DNA of 64,000 nt, from contig JAUPFV010000001.1 in assembly GCA_036936605.1 (NCBI GenBank), positions 71,877,910 through 71,941,909 of the forward strand, written 5' to 3'. Shown here piece after piece: positions 20,810 through 33,064 of this stretch. A program made the position numbers and the translations under genes. Numbering within the stretch: the stretch's first letter is position 1; the number at the start of each line of letters is the position of its first letter. Source of the DNA: Limnanthes douglasii subsp. nivea. Its lineage: Eukaryota > Streptophyta > Magnoliopsida > Brassicales > Limnanthaceae. The notes beneath the pieces were generated by a model, which worked only from the letters and a program-made list of their open reading frames with translations, did not search any database and was not told the DNA's origin.

Positions 20810-23218
20810 CTATTCCAAGTACATCCGGAGATGTTCGATATTCCAAGGGTAAGTCAAAACTCTTCCATCCTTGTCTTCCAGCCAGTATGTTCCAGGTCTA
20901 AGCCTTTCAACAACCATATAAGGTCCTTCCCAAGTTGGAGCCAATTTGCCGAACAGCTTTTCTTTAGTGTGTAAGAAGACTTTTCTCAATACCTTGTCCC
21001 CCGGTTGGAAATCTCTTCTTTTAACTTTGGAAGCAAACCTGCTTCTCATCAAACCCTGATAGTGTGCAACTCTAAGGTGAGCTTTAACTCGTCTTTCTTC
21101 TACCAGATCGAGCTGACCTCTGATTGCCACCTCGTTAGCGCATTCAGAGAAGTTGTGAACACGAAATGATGGGAGAGTTGCTTCTATGGGAGCTACTGCA
21201 TCCATCCCATAGACCAAAGCAAAGGGTGACTCTTGTGTTGCAGCCCCAGGTGTTGTTCGATAGGCCCACAAGACCTCTTGTAAATAACTAGGTCACTTCC
21301 CAGCAGCCCCTTCCAAATTCTTCTTTAAACCGGACAGTATAGTTCTATTAGCCACTTCGACTTGTCCATTTGCTTGTGGGTGGAAAGGTGAAGAGAAACA
21401 ATGTTGTATACCCCTTGAGGCACAGAAACTTTCCATTTCCCTATTGTCGAACTGTGGCCCATTGTCTGTCGTTATCTTTTGTGGGACACCAAATCTGCAA
21501 CAGATGTTGGATAGAATGAATTTTATAACAGCTTTTGATGTTGTTCCCGCTAGAGGGGCTGCTTCAATCCACTTCGAAAAGTAATCTATAGCAACAATTA
21601 TAGTTTTGCGTCCTCCGGAGGCCATAGGTAGAGGACCTACTAAATCCAACCCCCAACGAGCAAAAGGAATAGGCTCAGAAATTGCCTCTAAAGGAATGGT
21701 TGGGACGTGAATTTCATTGTTGTACCTCCGGCATGGGTCACACCTTCTTGCCAATTCCTTAGCATATTTCATGATAGATGGCCAATAGTAACCGACCAGT
21801 AGAACTCTTCTTGTTAAAGCCCTGAATCCACAATGGGTTGATCTCTCACCATCATGCAATTCAGAAAGGACTACTTGAGACTCTTCATCCCCCAAAAAGC
21901 GCAGGAGAGGTTTACTGTAAGACATTTTATACAAAATGTCTCTCAATATGATGAAACCACGAGCCTTGTGTTTCAATGTTCTGGCTAGTGATTTATCCGG
22001 AGGGACGATACCATCGGAGAGGTATTGCAGGAGAGGAAACCTCCAATCTTGAGGATGTTTCACCTGTACTTCAAAAATTTCTTCTTCTTTACCCATATTT
22101 AGTTGAATGGAGGGGCTTTCCATCACATGAATCCATAGATATGACTCTGTGTAAGCTATGGTTGCCAATGAGTCTGCTAACTCATTTTCTGTCCGGGGTA
22201 TATGTTCATAAGCAACACTTTTAAACTTGAGCGCTTCATTTTTAAGGAGGAGTAAATATTTCACAAGCTGCTCCTTTTTAGCCTCAGACTGACCTTGGGC
22301 ATGGTGGATAAGAAGCTGGGAGTCACTCAGTAGCTTGACCCTTTTAGCCCCACAAATGTAGGCTAACTTTAATCCAGCTATAGCTGCTTCATACTCAGAC
22401 TCATTATTGGAAGCCCTGAAAGCAAAAAATATAGCTTGGTACATTTTGTCACCATATGGAGAAGTCAAACATACCCCTGCACCACATCCCATGGTGCTAG
22501 ATCCACCATCTGTCCGGATAACCCAAACCTTTTAATCTTTCATGTCAGTAGTTTGCTCCGAATCCCTGTCGGAGTGAAATTCAACTAGGAAATCAGCCAC
22601 AGCTTGGGCCTTGACTGCTGTTCGAGGGGCAAAGTCTATGTCGAAGTCCCCCAATTCTACTGACCACTTAGTCATCCTGCTTGAAATGTCTGCCTTTTGG
22701 AGGACATTCTTTAAGGGAAAGGAAGTCCGGACGATGATGGGATGAGCCAGGAAATAAGGCCTCATCTTTCTGGAAGCAATTACCAAGGCTAATGCTAATT
22801 TCTCGAGTTTCAAGTAACGCCTTTCTGCATCTATCAAACTTTTGCTAATGTAGTACACCAGATAGGGATAACTGCCCACTTCTCTTACCAAAACAGCACT
22901 AATGGCACAACTTGAAACTGCCAAATATACGAAGAGTGTTTCCCCGTTAACTGGTTTAAATAAAGTTTTGGGGGAGGACATGTACTTCTTGATCTCATTA
23001 AAAGCCTCATCACATTGTGAGGTCCAATCAACGTGCTGATGATTTTTCAAAAACTTTAACATTTCATTTTTCAGAAGGGGTGGCATCTTAGACCCTATCC
23101 TGACACTTTTTCTTTCTTCTAAACAACGCGTCTCTACCTCCTCGACCGATATCAACACTCCAGGGGTCTCTCTGGGGTCATCAATTTCACCCTCACCCCT
23201 AGAAAGCCCCTCAAACTG
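20810..23218 (-). pseudogene. Pol of element 2 with reverse transcriptase deleted
   Basis: Starts right after the UAG at 23219-23221, in the same frame and without an ATG. At ~23030 the linker (LKNHQHV) joins directly to the post-RT region (DWTSQCDEAF), in frame. Relative to element 1 (~7287-8168) the whole RT core including YIDD is gone. RNase H and integrase are still recognisable (SDSQLLIHH, CRRY, LDLVGPLP, TTDNGPQFD). Stops interrupt at 22532-22534 (TAA) and 21293-21295 (TGA in place of a Trp codon). It cannot make a working reverse transcriptase. Confidence 0.9.
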
Positions 23219-23224
23219 CTATTG
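23214..23224 (-). promoter_or_regulatory. Leaky gag-pol stop of element 2 (CAA UAG CAG UUU)
   Basis: TAG at 23219-23221 on the minus strand with the same flanks, CAA before and CAG TTT after, as in element 1. Gag and pol lie in one frame across it. It is conserved although the rest of the element is heavily mutated and the LTRs of the two elements differ greatly. Confidence 0.7.
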
Positions 23225-24626
23225 TTCGTTAATACAAACTGCCCCCAGTGTTCGGGGAGCCAGAGCTGTAGCATAACATTCTCTTGCAACCTTTTGACTG
23301 CTCCGGACGACTCCCACCTGTCCCTGAACAGCATATTTCAAGCATTGGTGGACTGTTGAAGACACTACATGCATCCTAGAGAGCCAAGACCTCCCTAGAA
23401 TAGCATTATAGCAAGTGGGACAATCCACCACGATAAAAAGTATCATGACCATTTTCTTGAAAGGGCCCTTGCCCAATAGCACTTCTTCTTCGAACTCTCC
23501 GATCACATCTGCTGAGCTGCCCGTAAAGCCCACAATTGATCTGTCCGAACTCTGAATTACAGCTGGATTTTTCATTCTCTTGTACGTAGTTAAGAAAAGG
23601 ATATTGGCTGAGCTTCCAGTATCCACCAGAATTCGCCTTATATCATTGCCCCCAATAGATGCTCCTATGACAACAACATCCTCATGAGGGCCAGCTATAT
23701 CTCTTAAATCATCTTCATCAAAAACAATGAAGGGGAATGGATTTGGTGACTGATAGGAAGTCATACCTCCTTCTAGAGTATGAACATGCCTCTTCCTCGA
23801 AGAAGCAGTAGGAGCTGTCATAGTATCCCCTCCGAAAATTGTAAGCGACTCAAAAAACTTAATGAGTCCGGAGACCGTCCTAGAACATTCCTCAATTGCA
23901 CCCACTCTGTTTCGAGTTGGATCAGGATCCAAGTACTCAGATTCCACATCAAACCTTTTAATTATAATCATGGCTCCCTCCGGAGCAGCATTATTTGGAC
24001 CAACCCGGTGAGTGTTGTCAGGCCTGTTATCTCCTCTTCTTTTGACATAAGCCCCCAGCTTTCCCATTTCGATCAAGTTCTGAACCTCTTGCTTCAAAGC
24101 TATACAGTCATTAGTGGTATGGCCAGTGTCATTGTGATACTGGCAGAAAGAGTTATTGCTATGCTCTCTGGGAGATTGCAGTGTGGCTGGTCTTCTATAG
24201 TGCACCTCCTCTTTTGTTTTATCATAAATGGTGGCCACACTTTTTTTTAATTCTGCGAACCACTCCGGTTGGACCCATGGCCCTCTCTTGTTTCTGGATT
24301 GCTGACTCTGAGCAGGAGCAGCTGGCTGAGACTGAGCTTTGGCCCTACCATGCCCCTGTCCGGTTTCCCTTGCCTTGTTCCCGGACTGATTCTAATTGGG
24401 CTTTGGTGCCACCGGGGCAGACTTCACTTGCCTGTGCACCCTCGTTTTCTTTGTTTCTTCTACGGTAATCTGTTTTCCAACTTGATTCAGCAACCCTCCC
24501 CAGGTCATGGCCTTCTTTCTGGTCACTGAATCAGCCAAATTTCCAGGATTCAAGCCCTGTCTTAAGGATGCTATTGCCACTTGCTCGAAGCAATCAGCCA
24601 ACCCATTCTTGGTGTTCACAAAACGA

Positions 24627-24687
<61 letters not shown>

Positions 24688-25599
24688 TTTTAAGGACTCA
24701 TTTGGTTCCTGAGCACAATGGATTATTGTGTCTCCATTGCCCTTTAGCTCTTTACTTCCAACGAACTGCCTTCGAAAAGGCCACCCAAAAAGTATCGAAA
24801 TTCTTGATACAGCCTTGTGGTAGACTGTTGTACCATTTCAGAGCGCTCCCCGTAAAAGACTGGGAGAATGCTCTACAAAATATCTTATCATCGTCATCAA
24901 AGTTCATCATAAAGTTCTTGAATTGCTCTAAGTGGTTGTCCGGATCAGTACTGTCATCGTACTTTTCCATTTTGGTGCTGTCAAACCTCTTAGGGAGGTT
25001 TCCGGACAGAATTTTGGAAGATAATGGAGATTGCCTCCAATTTATACCATGACTGAACACAGTGTCCTCATTGGGAGTTGCAAAGATACCTGGTTCATCG
25101 TAAAAAGCGAAAGGATCCATCAACATCCGGTCCACATGCTTCCGGCTATGAGATGACCCTTTACCAATATTCCTCTTCATTCTCCCATGCCTATCTCTTT
25201 TTCTCGAATATTTTTTAATCTGCTTTTGCTTCTTTTTAGATCAACCCTCATCGCTGCTAGAGGATAAGGATTCTTCAACGCCCTCATTGTCCGAAGAGCT
25301 ATCAGAAGATTCTGAGCTTGAGTCAGAGCTCTCCACTGGCTTAGACCGGTGAGACTTTTTGGAGCTGGCATGAGTCTTTTTGGTACTCACATGAGTCTTC
25401 AAAGGCTCATGCTCTCTGGGGTTATCGGTGTGATGAGCAACTGATACTTTGGATTTTTCTTTCATGCCCATCCTAGCCTTTTCTGCCTTCAGAATTCTAT
25501 TTCACCCTTCAACCTATGGCGCTCTTCGATGGTGTATTCATCGTTTTCACCCACCACTTCGAGCAGAGCTGGTGGTACTCCTCGGGCGTCCGGATTCAT
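23219..25599 (-). pseudogene. Gag-protease of element 2, disrupted
   Basis: Homologous to the 780-residue protein of element 1, with the ATG conserved at 25597-25599. The protease DTGSS block, the CX3HX4HX4C knuckle (FCQYHNDTGHTTNDC) and the Gag core are readable. Lesions: TGA at ~25241, a (TA)28 tract replacing TGTA at 24629-24684, TAG at ~24392, and a frameshift at a poly-T run near 24241-24250. Natural end at the leaky TAG, 23219. Confidence 0.88.
24629..24684. repeat. (TA)28 microsatellite inside the element 2 gag
   Basis: In element 1 the same spot reads ACGACTTA-TGTA-TTCTTT (reverse strand of ~5665). Here the four bases TGTA are replaced by about 56 bp of pure TA, with matching sequence on both sides. 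It is a young slippage expansion that breaks the reading frame. Confidence 0.95.
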
Positions 25600-25672
25600 T
25601 CGGACATATTTTCCTTGCTGGTTTTGAATGCTTGATTCAGGCACCTTCGTGCTCCCAATGTGGTCGCCAATT

Positions 25673-26078
25673 TGGTACGGATATTTATCGCCTGAGGGTA
25701 GGCTTGTAATTTGTTTGGTGGTTTAAAGAAGTATGCGGGTGTTTAATATTTGGAGTAGAGAGTAGAGAGACAATTAAGCTGGTGTTAGCAGTTAATTCTC
25801 CTTACCCACACTTAATGCAGGTGGTTGGGTATTTATACCCTTAAATTTGGGCCCTTATGGGCTTTCGGGTCATGTTCAATGGACCCGGGTCATGTTCAAA
25901 GACCCATGAGCTCTAAGTAGGAGAGCAAGTTGCTTAGTCAAGAAGTGTTTAGGTTTTTAAGTACTTTGTCATAGTTCGAACAATCCCATAGAGCTTTTAT
26001 TCGAAGTGATCTGTCCGGTCCTGAGGCCTTGGACCGATCTGTCCCTGTCCGGGGAGCGGGCAGAATTCGGACTCATCA
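25673..26078 (-). repeat. Element 2 5' LTR (406 bp)
   Basis: On the minus strand it starts TGATGAGTCCGAATTC at 26078 and ends CCGTACCA at 25673, followed by the AATTGGCGACCAC primer-binding site. It shares with the element 1 LTR the first ~17 bp, the ACCCGGGTC and CCCGAAAGCCCATAAGGGCC blocks, and the TATAAATACCC core (25830-25837), but is otherwise diverged. No partner LTR is present in the window. Confidence 0.9.
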
Positions 26079-28146
26079 CTTGTGATCCACTATAAGCGGA
26101 TTGTGATTGGGATTTCATTTCAAAAAATGTTTTGTATATAATACTCTACTTTGGTAAAGTACCATGTTGTAAATTAAGGTGATCTAATGTAATCATAATG
26201 CAGTTTGTATATCCTCATAGAGACTCGATTGTTGTTCTTGATCGAGTAGTGTCGAGAAACCTGTCGATGAGCAAAAATTAGCAGAGCTATGAGTATCGGT
26301 ACTGTCTTGATGCATCTTTAATTTAGGTTTTTTAATTTCTCCAATCCCACAACAGTTATTTGAAAAATCTTATACTCTAATCCCTGACTATAAGTAACAA
26401 CTGGAAAAGAACACAAGGTCATTTAAAACTATAAACGAATTGTGATTGGTTGTTTCTATTTCTAGTTTTATTGAAATGTAAGCGACGAGTTAAGACTTCC
26501 ATGTGCTGAATAATAGTTAATACTTTTCTCTTTTATAAAGTCATGTTAATTAATATTCCTTTCATGCACGTATAATTTGACTAGACTAGCCACGAATTGA
26601 GAATTTACAATATTTTCTATATTTTCATATAGCTCGAATATAGGCTCTAGAGCAGACTAGTCTCCTGAGGAAGAAATATGTGTATCAGTTTCTTCGTTTC
26701 AGCCTCATGGGTCCTGAAATTTTTATTAGCTTGGAAATAAAATTATAACGTTCCACAAATTCGCATTTGTCAAATGTGCTTCTATAACTGTTAAAATCAA
26801 TGAGATGGTTGAAATTTTATTCATCAAGTAATTGTGGGTCGTAAACTAGTCATTAGTTTGAGACTTATCTTAGAAGGTAGCAAACAACCAGTACTTGTGA
26901 TCCATTTACAACATTTGGCATCTCTTTCCAAAATAATTCAACCTTACTAAGACATGAATATTCTCATAAGTGCACCAAATTACAAGGTCCCAAAGAGTAA
27001 GATAGTCACGGGTTCGAACCCATCAAGTGAAAAAAATTATTTTTAAGTAAGCACTACACTAATCGAGAACATAGAAACTTGCATTGATGACCTCTCTGGT
27101 GTCCACATCCTCACTAATATTCAATTCAGTGTTTGGGATTTCAGTTTAAAAAATGTTTTGTATATAATAATCTGTTTCGCTAAAGTAACACGTTATAAAT
27201 TAAGGTGATCTAATATAATCATAACGCAATTAGTATATTCTCATAGAGACTCGATTGTTGTTCTTTATCAAGTAGTGTCGAGAAACCTGTCGATGAGCAA
27301 AAATTAGCAGAGCTATGAGTATCGGTACTATCTTGATGCAGCTTGTATTTAGGTTTTTTAATTTATCAATCCCACATCGGTCATTTGAACAATCTTATAC
27401 TCTAATTCCAGACTATAAGTAACAACTGGAAAAAGAACATAAGGTCATTTGAAACTTTATACGGATTGTGATTGGTTGTTTCTATTTCCAGTTTTATTGA
27501 AATGTAAGCGACTAGTTAAGACTTCCATGTGCTGAATAATAGTTAATATTGTTGTCTTTTATAAATTTATGTTAATTACTATTCTTTTCATGTAGGGCTG
27601 TCAAACGGATATTTCGGATACGAATCTGTCTATATCCGAATCCGAAATCCAAAATCACTATTCGAATCCGAATTCGAATCCGATTTTTTTTAAAAGTAAT
27701 ATCTGAATCCGTATCCGACGGATATTATCCGAATACGGATAATATCCGAATCCGAATATCCACTAAAGTTTTTAACTAATTGTATTATTGGTTAGGCTAC
27801 CTTTATAGACACCTTAGTAGAAATTCATATTCCCATTTAGATGTGGGATAAGGATTAAAAATATACTTATTTTGAAAAACCACCATATCTTTTATAAAAA
27901 GTTTAGTAGCAATTCTTTTCCACATTTTAGATGTGGGATAAGAGTCATAAGATTAAAAAAGATATACTTGTTAAGAAAAGCCACATGTCTTTTATAAACA
28001 GTTTGGTAACGATTCTTTTTCCAAGTTTAGATGTGGGATAAGTTATAATTTTTAAAGAAACAATCTTCCATATTTATGGACAACATTTTTAGTATTTTGT
28101 TTTGTTTTTTACGACGTGGGATAGCTAAAAAATATGTTTAAATAAA

Positions 28147-28183
<37 letters not shown>

Positions 28184-31075
28184 CAATTTCGGATATCGGA
28201 TATTTCGAATACGGATATGTCTATATCCATATCCGCTATTTTCGGATACGAATTCGGATACGAATATTATCCGTTTTCTTTCGAATACGGATATTATCCA
28301 TTTTTTTCGGTTTCGATATCGAATATTTCGGTCGGATATCGGATTTTTCGGATTTTTTTGACAGCCCTATTTTCATGCATGTAAAATTTGACTAGATAAG
28401 CCACCAATTTAGAATTTACAATATATTCTATATTTTCATATAGCTCGAATTTATGCTCCAAAACAGACTGGTCTCTAGATGAGGAAACATGTGTATCCGT
28501 TGCTTCAGTTCAACTTCATGGGTCCCAATTTTTTTATTATAATGGAAATAAAATTATAACTTTCTACAAATTTTTATTTGTCAAATGTGCTTCTATAACT
28601 ATTAAAATTAATGAGATGGTTGAAATTTTATTCATCAAGTAACTGTGGGTCGCAAACTAGTCATTAGTTTGAGACTTAGCTTAGAAGGCAGCAAACAACC
28701 AGTACTTATGATCCATTTACAACATTTGATATCTCTTCCCAAAATCATTCAACCTTACTAAGACACACATATTCTCATAAGTGCACCAAATTGCAAGGTC
28801 CCAAAGAGTAAAATAGTCGTGGGTTCGAACCCATCAAGTGAAAAAACATTTTTCATGTAAGCACTGCACAAATCTAGAACATAGAAACCTGCATCGATGA
28901 CCTCTCTGATGTCCACATCCTCACTAATGTTCAATTCAGTGTTTGGGATTTCAGTTCAATTTTTTTTATATATATGATACTTTGCTTCGCCAAAGTACCA
29001 TGTTATAAATTAAGGCGATCTATATGTAATCATAACACAGTTAGTATATCCTCATAGAGACTTGATTGTTGTTCTTCATCAAGTGGTGTCGAGAAACCTG
29101 TTGATGAGCAATAATTAGCAGAGCTATGAGTATCGGTACTGTCTTGATGTATCTTATATTTAGGTGTTTTAATTTCTCCAATTCCACATCGGTCATTTGA
29201 ACAATCTTATAATCTAATTCCTAACTATAAGTAACAACTGGAAAAAGAACACAAGGTCATTTGAAACTACAAACGGATTGTGATTGGTTGTTTCTATTTC
29301 CAGTTTTATTGAAATGTAAGCGACTAGTTAAGACTTTCATGTGCTAAATAATAGTTAATACTTTTCTCTTTTATAAAGTAATGTTAATTACTATTCTTTT
29401 CATGCATGTGAAATTTGACTAGATAAGCCACCAATTGAGAATTTACAATATTTCCATATTTTCATATAGCTCGAATTTAGGCTCCAGAACAGACTAGTAT
29501 GCAGTGGAAGAAGTGTATCAGTTTTCTCAGTTCAGTTTGATGGTAAGTAAAACTTTTATTATCTTGGAAATAAAATTATATCGTTCCACAAATTTTCATT
29601 TGTCAAATGTGCTTCCATAACTTTTAAAATTAGTGAGATGGTTGGAATTATATTCATCAAGTAACTGTGGGGGTGTAAACTAGTCATTAGTTTGAGGCTT
29701 AACTTAGAAGGCGGCAAACAACCAGCACTTATGATCCATTTACAAAATATTATATCTCTTCCCAAAACCATTCAACCTCACTAAGCCACGCATATTCTTA
29801 TAAGTACACCGAAATTGCAAGGTCTGAGAGAGTAAGATAGTCATTGATTCGAACCCATCAAGTGAAAAAACTTTTCTGATGTAATCATTGCACCAATCAA
29901 GAACATTTGAAAACATGCATCGATGACCTCTCCGGTGTCCAAATCCTCACTAATGTTCAATGCAGTGTTTGGGATATCAGTTCAAAAAATGTTTTTATAT
30001 AAAACTACTCTTCAGTGAAGTACCATGTTGTAAAATAAGGTTTAATATGTTATCATAGCAGTTAGTATATCCTCATAGAGACTCGATTGTTGTTATTCAT
30101 CAAGTAGTGTCGAGAAACATGTCGATGAGCAAAAATTAGCAGAGCTATGCGTATCGGTACTGTCTTGATGCAACTTCTATTTAGGTTTTTTAATTGTTCC
30201 AATCCCACATTAATCATTTGAACAATCTTATACTCTAATATATGACTATTAGTAACAATTGGAAAAAGAACATAATGTCATTTTAAACTACAAAATGGAT
30301 TGTGATTGGTTGTTTCTATTTCGAGTCTTATTGAAATGTAAGCGACCTGTTAAGACTTTCATGTGTTGAATAATAGTTAATGCTTTTATTTTTTATAAAA
30401 TCATATTAATTAATATTCCTTTCATGCATGTGCAATTTGGCTAGATAAGCCACCAATTGAGAATTTACAGTATTTTTTATATTTTCATATATCTTGGCTT
30501 TAGGCTCTTGAACATACTAGTCTCAAGAGAAAGAAACATGTGTATCGGTTTCTTTAGTTCAGTTTGATGGGTTCTAAATTTTTTATTAGCTTGGAAATAA
30601 AATTATAAGTTCCACAAAATTTGCTTGTCAAATGTGCTTCTATAACTGTTAAAATCAGTGAGATGGTTGAAATTTTATTTATCAACTAATTGTGGGTCGT
30701 AAACTAGTTATTAGTTTGAGACTTAGCTTAGAAGAAAACATACAACCAGTACTTGTGATCCATTTATAATATTTGGCGTCTCTTCCCAAAATCATTCAAC
30801 CTCACTGGGACACTATATTCTCATAAGTGCAATTGGAAGGTCCCAGAGAGTAAGATAGTTGTTGGTTCGAACCCATCAAATGAAAAATATTTTCTCATGT
30901 AAGCACTGCACCCATCGAGAACATAAAACCTGCATCGATGACCTCTTCGGTGTCCACATCCTGATTAATGTTCAATTCAGTGTTTGGGATTTCAGTTCAA
31001 AAAATGTTTTGTATCTTAAACTCCTCTTCGCTAAAATACTATATCTTAAAATAAGGTGATCTATATGTTATCATA
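26079..31075. repeat. ~1,025-bp tandem repeat array, right block
   Basis: Five more units (landmark near 26220, 27244, 29057, 30080; spacing 1,024, 1,028 after removing the hAT insertion, and 1,023). The last two units (29,100-31,070) are clearly more diverged, as expected at an array edge. B-box-like words sit near 27010, 28815, 29849 and 30864. The array ends around 31075, inside GATCTATATGTTATCATA. Confidence 0.88.
27593..28369. mobile_element. Non-autonomous hAT-type element (777 bp)
   Basis: Ends are inverted: TAGGGCTGTCAAA at the left and TTTGACAGCCCTA at the right. They are flanked by an 8-bp target duplication TTTTCATG (27585-27592 and 28370-28377). The host unit without the insertion (TATTCTTTTCATGCATG) is seen in other copies. 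The outer 150 bp on both sides are packed with ATATCCG/CGGATAT words in both orientations, giving long subterminal inverted repeats. The core has three degenerate ~95-bp repeats (AGATGTGGGATAA near 27840, 27930 and 28030) and an (AT)n tract at ~28150. No coding capacity, so it needs a hAT transposase in trans. Confidence 0.93.
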
Positions 31076-31099
31076 TACTATGTTGTCGCTCTCTCCCCC

Positions 31100-33064
31100 A
31101 CTTTCAACCACTTTTTTCTGTTTCTCTTCAACAATAAGTCTTCTTCGCCATAGCACCAGCCCGACCCTGTGGCCTCACCTCAATGGTGTGGTCAGTTTCT
31201 TTCAATCTCTTTTCATAAGGTTGGGCTGGGGAAATGGTCTAAGGGCCTGCTGGGTCCTCTTGTTGGATTTTTGGTGACCTTTCATCATCTTGGGGGCCCA
31301 CCTGAATTTAATCTTGGGGTCACTCGGAACATCCTGTGGAGGACCACCCTGCATCTCACCTTGGGGACTGCCCTGAGTTTCATTTTGAGAAACCTATTGA
31401 GTGCCAACTCCTTGCTATTTGGGAGCATCACCCTCTGATTCAGCATCCTCCTCGGTCTCCTCTTCGCCCTCCTCGAGTTTTTCTGCATCTTGATGGCTCG
31501 GAGCCCGAGAACGGTCGGGAAGGTAGACGGCGTTGTCTAATCACTCTAAGCGTTTGATGATGTCATCGTTTGGAGGAGGCACCATAAGCTCGGATATAGA
31601 CTTTTTTCTCACTTAGGTCACACTTCCAGAGGTTACTTTTTATGAAGTTTATCGGAAGAAAGATCTGATGAAACTTGTGGTCCCAATGATCGCATGCCCA
31701 CACACTTAACTTCTTAAAAATATCTTAGGCCACTTTGGCATAACGCTTAAAGGGTTTGGCAATCCCTTTCATGGTTGTAAAAGAAAAGTGTTAGAATCAT
31801 CTGACTATAACCAGGAAGATAGAAGAACAGACAAGAGTACTTACCCTGCCCGAACCATTTAAGTGTTAGCTGATGCGGAAAGTCCTTGGAATCTTTGAAG
31901 CTAGTCTCCCACAATCCGGATATGAAGACAAATTTATGTTTCCACTTCTTGTCAGCCTCTAAGAAATCTTTGATTACTTTGAACTGTCTGGCAAAACCAA
32001 AAGAGTAAAATGGGTAGTGGGAATTTTTAGCCACACCTGAGAGACGAGCTGCTTCATGGTAAAGGCAATCTCAGAGAGCCGAGAGCCTATTATACAAGCC
32101 ATGAGCGTGTACCACATGTTAACGCCAACTTCAGAGGGACACAATCTGATCAGGTGAAAGTACTCGACCAGAGAAGGTCAAGGGCAGGCGAAGACCCCAG
32201 TTCATGAGCTCGGTATAAAGGATTAGTTCATTGTTCCGAGCAGACAATGGAGTCTCTCTGACGGTGGTGAACCAAATTGTGATGTTATTAGGAATCCTCC
32301 ATCGGTCTCTTAACTTTACTTCTTACGTCAGATGAAAATACTTGTACTTCACTCCATACAACGCAAGAAGGTGCTTAGACTCGATGTCACGAAGGTTGTC
32401 GCCTAGAATATCCTCTATGTTTGAGGGCAAATCTATTGTGCATTTCCTCTTATTCTTATCTTTTTTCACCGAGGAAGTCTCACCGCTTTAAGGGGGCGGA
32501 CCAGTGAAAGGCTCCGAATGAGGAGAGGAAGCACCTTGACTTGGCTCAGATAGTCTGGGGGGAGAAATGGCAGCAGGAACCGCTTGTAAAGGCTATACTC
32601 GTATTTTTTACTCACTCGGTCGTCGAGTCTAAGATATACTCGTCGTGAGTGGTGAAATGGTGAGCATAGTCCGAAACAAGCAAAATTGTGCATTGGGTTA
32701 CCTCTTGCAATATGCAAGAAATAGTTCAACCAATTGAACCGGCATTTCAGATTAGTTTAAGGGGTTTCACCATGAGTATGGCGCAGGACACCACCACCAC
32801 GCCATCCAATAGCGTAATCAACCAACCGGACGCCACACGTGTGGCGAACGAAAGGGTCACCACGCCATCATGTGACGTGGTGATGGTGTCCTACGCCACT
32901 ACATTGGTGTCGGGCACAACACCCACGCCAATGAGTGGTGACGAGCAAAAAACGGGTTATTTGAAAAATTTGTTTTCGCGAAAATAAGAGAGGGGAAACC
33001 AATGTACCTTATCAGCGTCGATGCTGCTCTGAATGGGAAGTGGTTCCGACTCTTTTCCAGCCAT
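31100..33064 (-). pseudogene. Orphan relic of a gypsy antisense-type gene
   Basis: Read on the minus strand from an ATG near 33064 (MAGKESEPLPIQ). The Transposase_28-like block is recognisable at ~32460-31860 (RWRIPNNITIW, ELMNWGLRLPL, and DFLEADKKWKHKFVFISG at ~31950). A donor GTAAGT follows the conserved block near 31843. Further on, PPNDDII and an acidic stretch (~31420-31580) match exon 2 of the other copies. Several stops and shifts break it. There is no gag, pol or LTR beside it, unlike the three element-borne copies. It is closest in visible residues to the copy in element 3. I infer a pseudogene left by an eroded or captured element. Confidence 0.7.
32776..32900. repeat. Imperfect inverted repeat / hairpin element with 16-bp palindrome
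   Basis: GGCGCAGGACACCACCACCA (from ~32779) is matched, inverted with a few changes, by GTGATGGTGTCCTACGCC (ending ~32898). The perfect palindrome CGCCACACGTGTGGCG (32831-32846) lies between the arms. It sits inside the orphan relic, where the coding similarity is lost, so it may be a small foldback insertion. No clear target duplication was found. Confidence 0.5.

Larger units (their letters stand above)
16877..26078 (-). mobile_element. Element 2: degenerate, truncated Tat-type gypsy retrotransposon lacking RT and one LTR
   Basis: A minus-strand relative of element 1 with the same architecture: antisense gene (here on +) at 17326-20265, pol 20810-23218, gag-protease 23219-25599, and a 406-bp 5' LTR at 25673-26078. 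The 3' LTR is missing, because array sequence runs straight into the antisense-gene promoter region at 16877. No target duplication is visible. Lesions include several stops, frameshifts, a (TA)n expansion in gag and an in-frame loss of the RT core (~880 bp relative to element 1). The copy is dead or at best non-autonomous. Confidence 0.93.

Noticed and set aside
32688..32987. A 99-residue plus-strand reading frame
   Set aside because: It runs through the inverted-repeat insertion and the orphan relic and has a Thr/Pro-rich composition from the repeat. No support as a gene.
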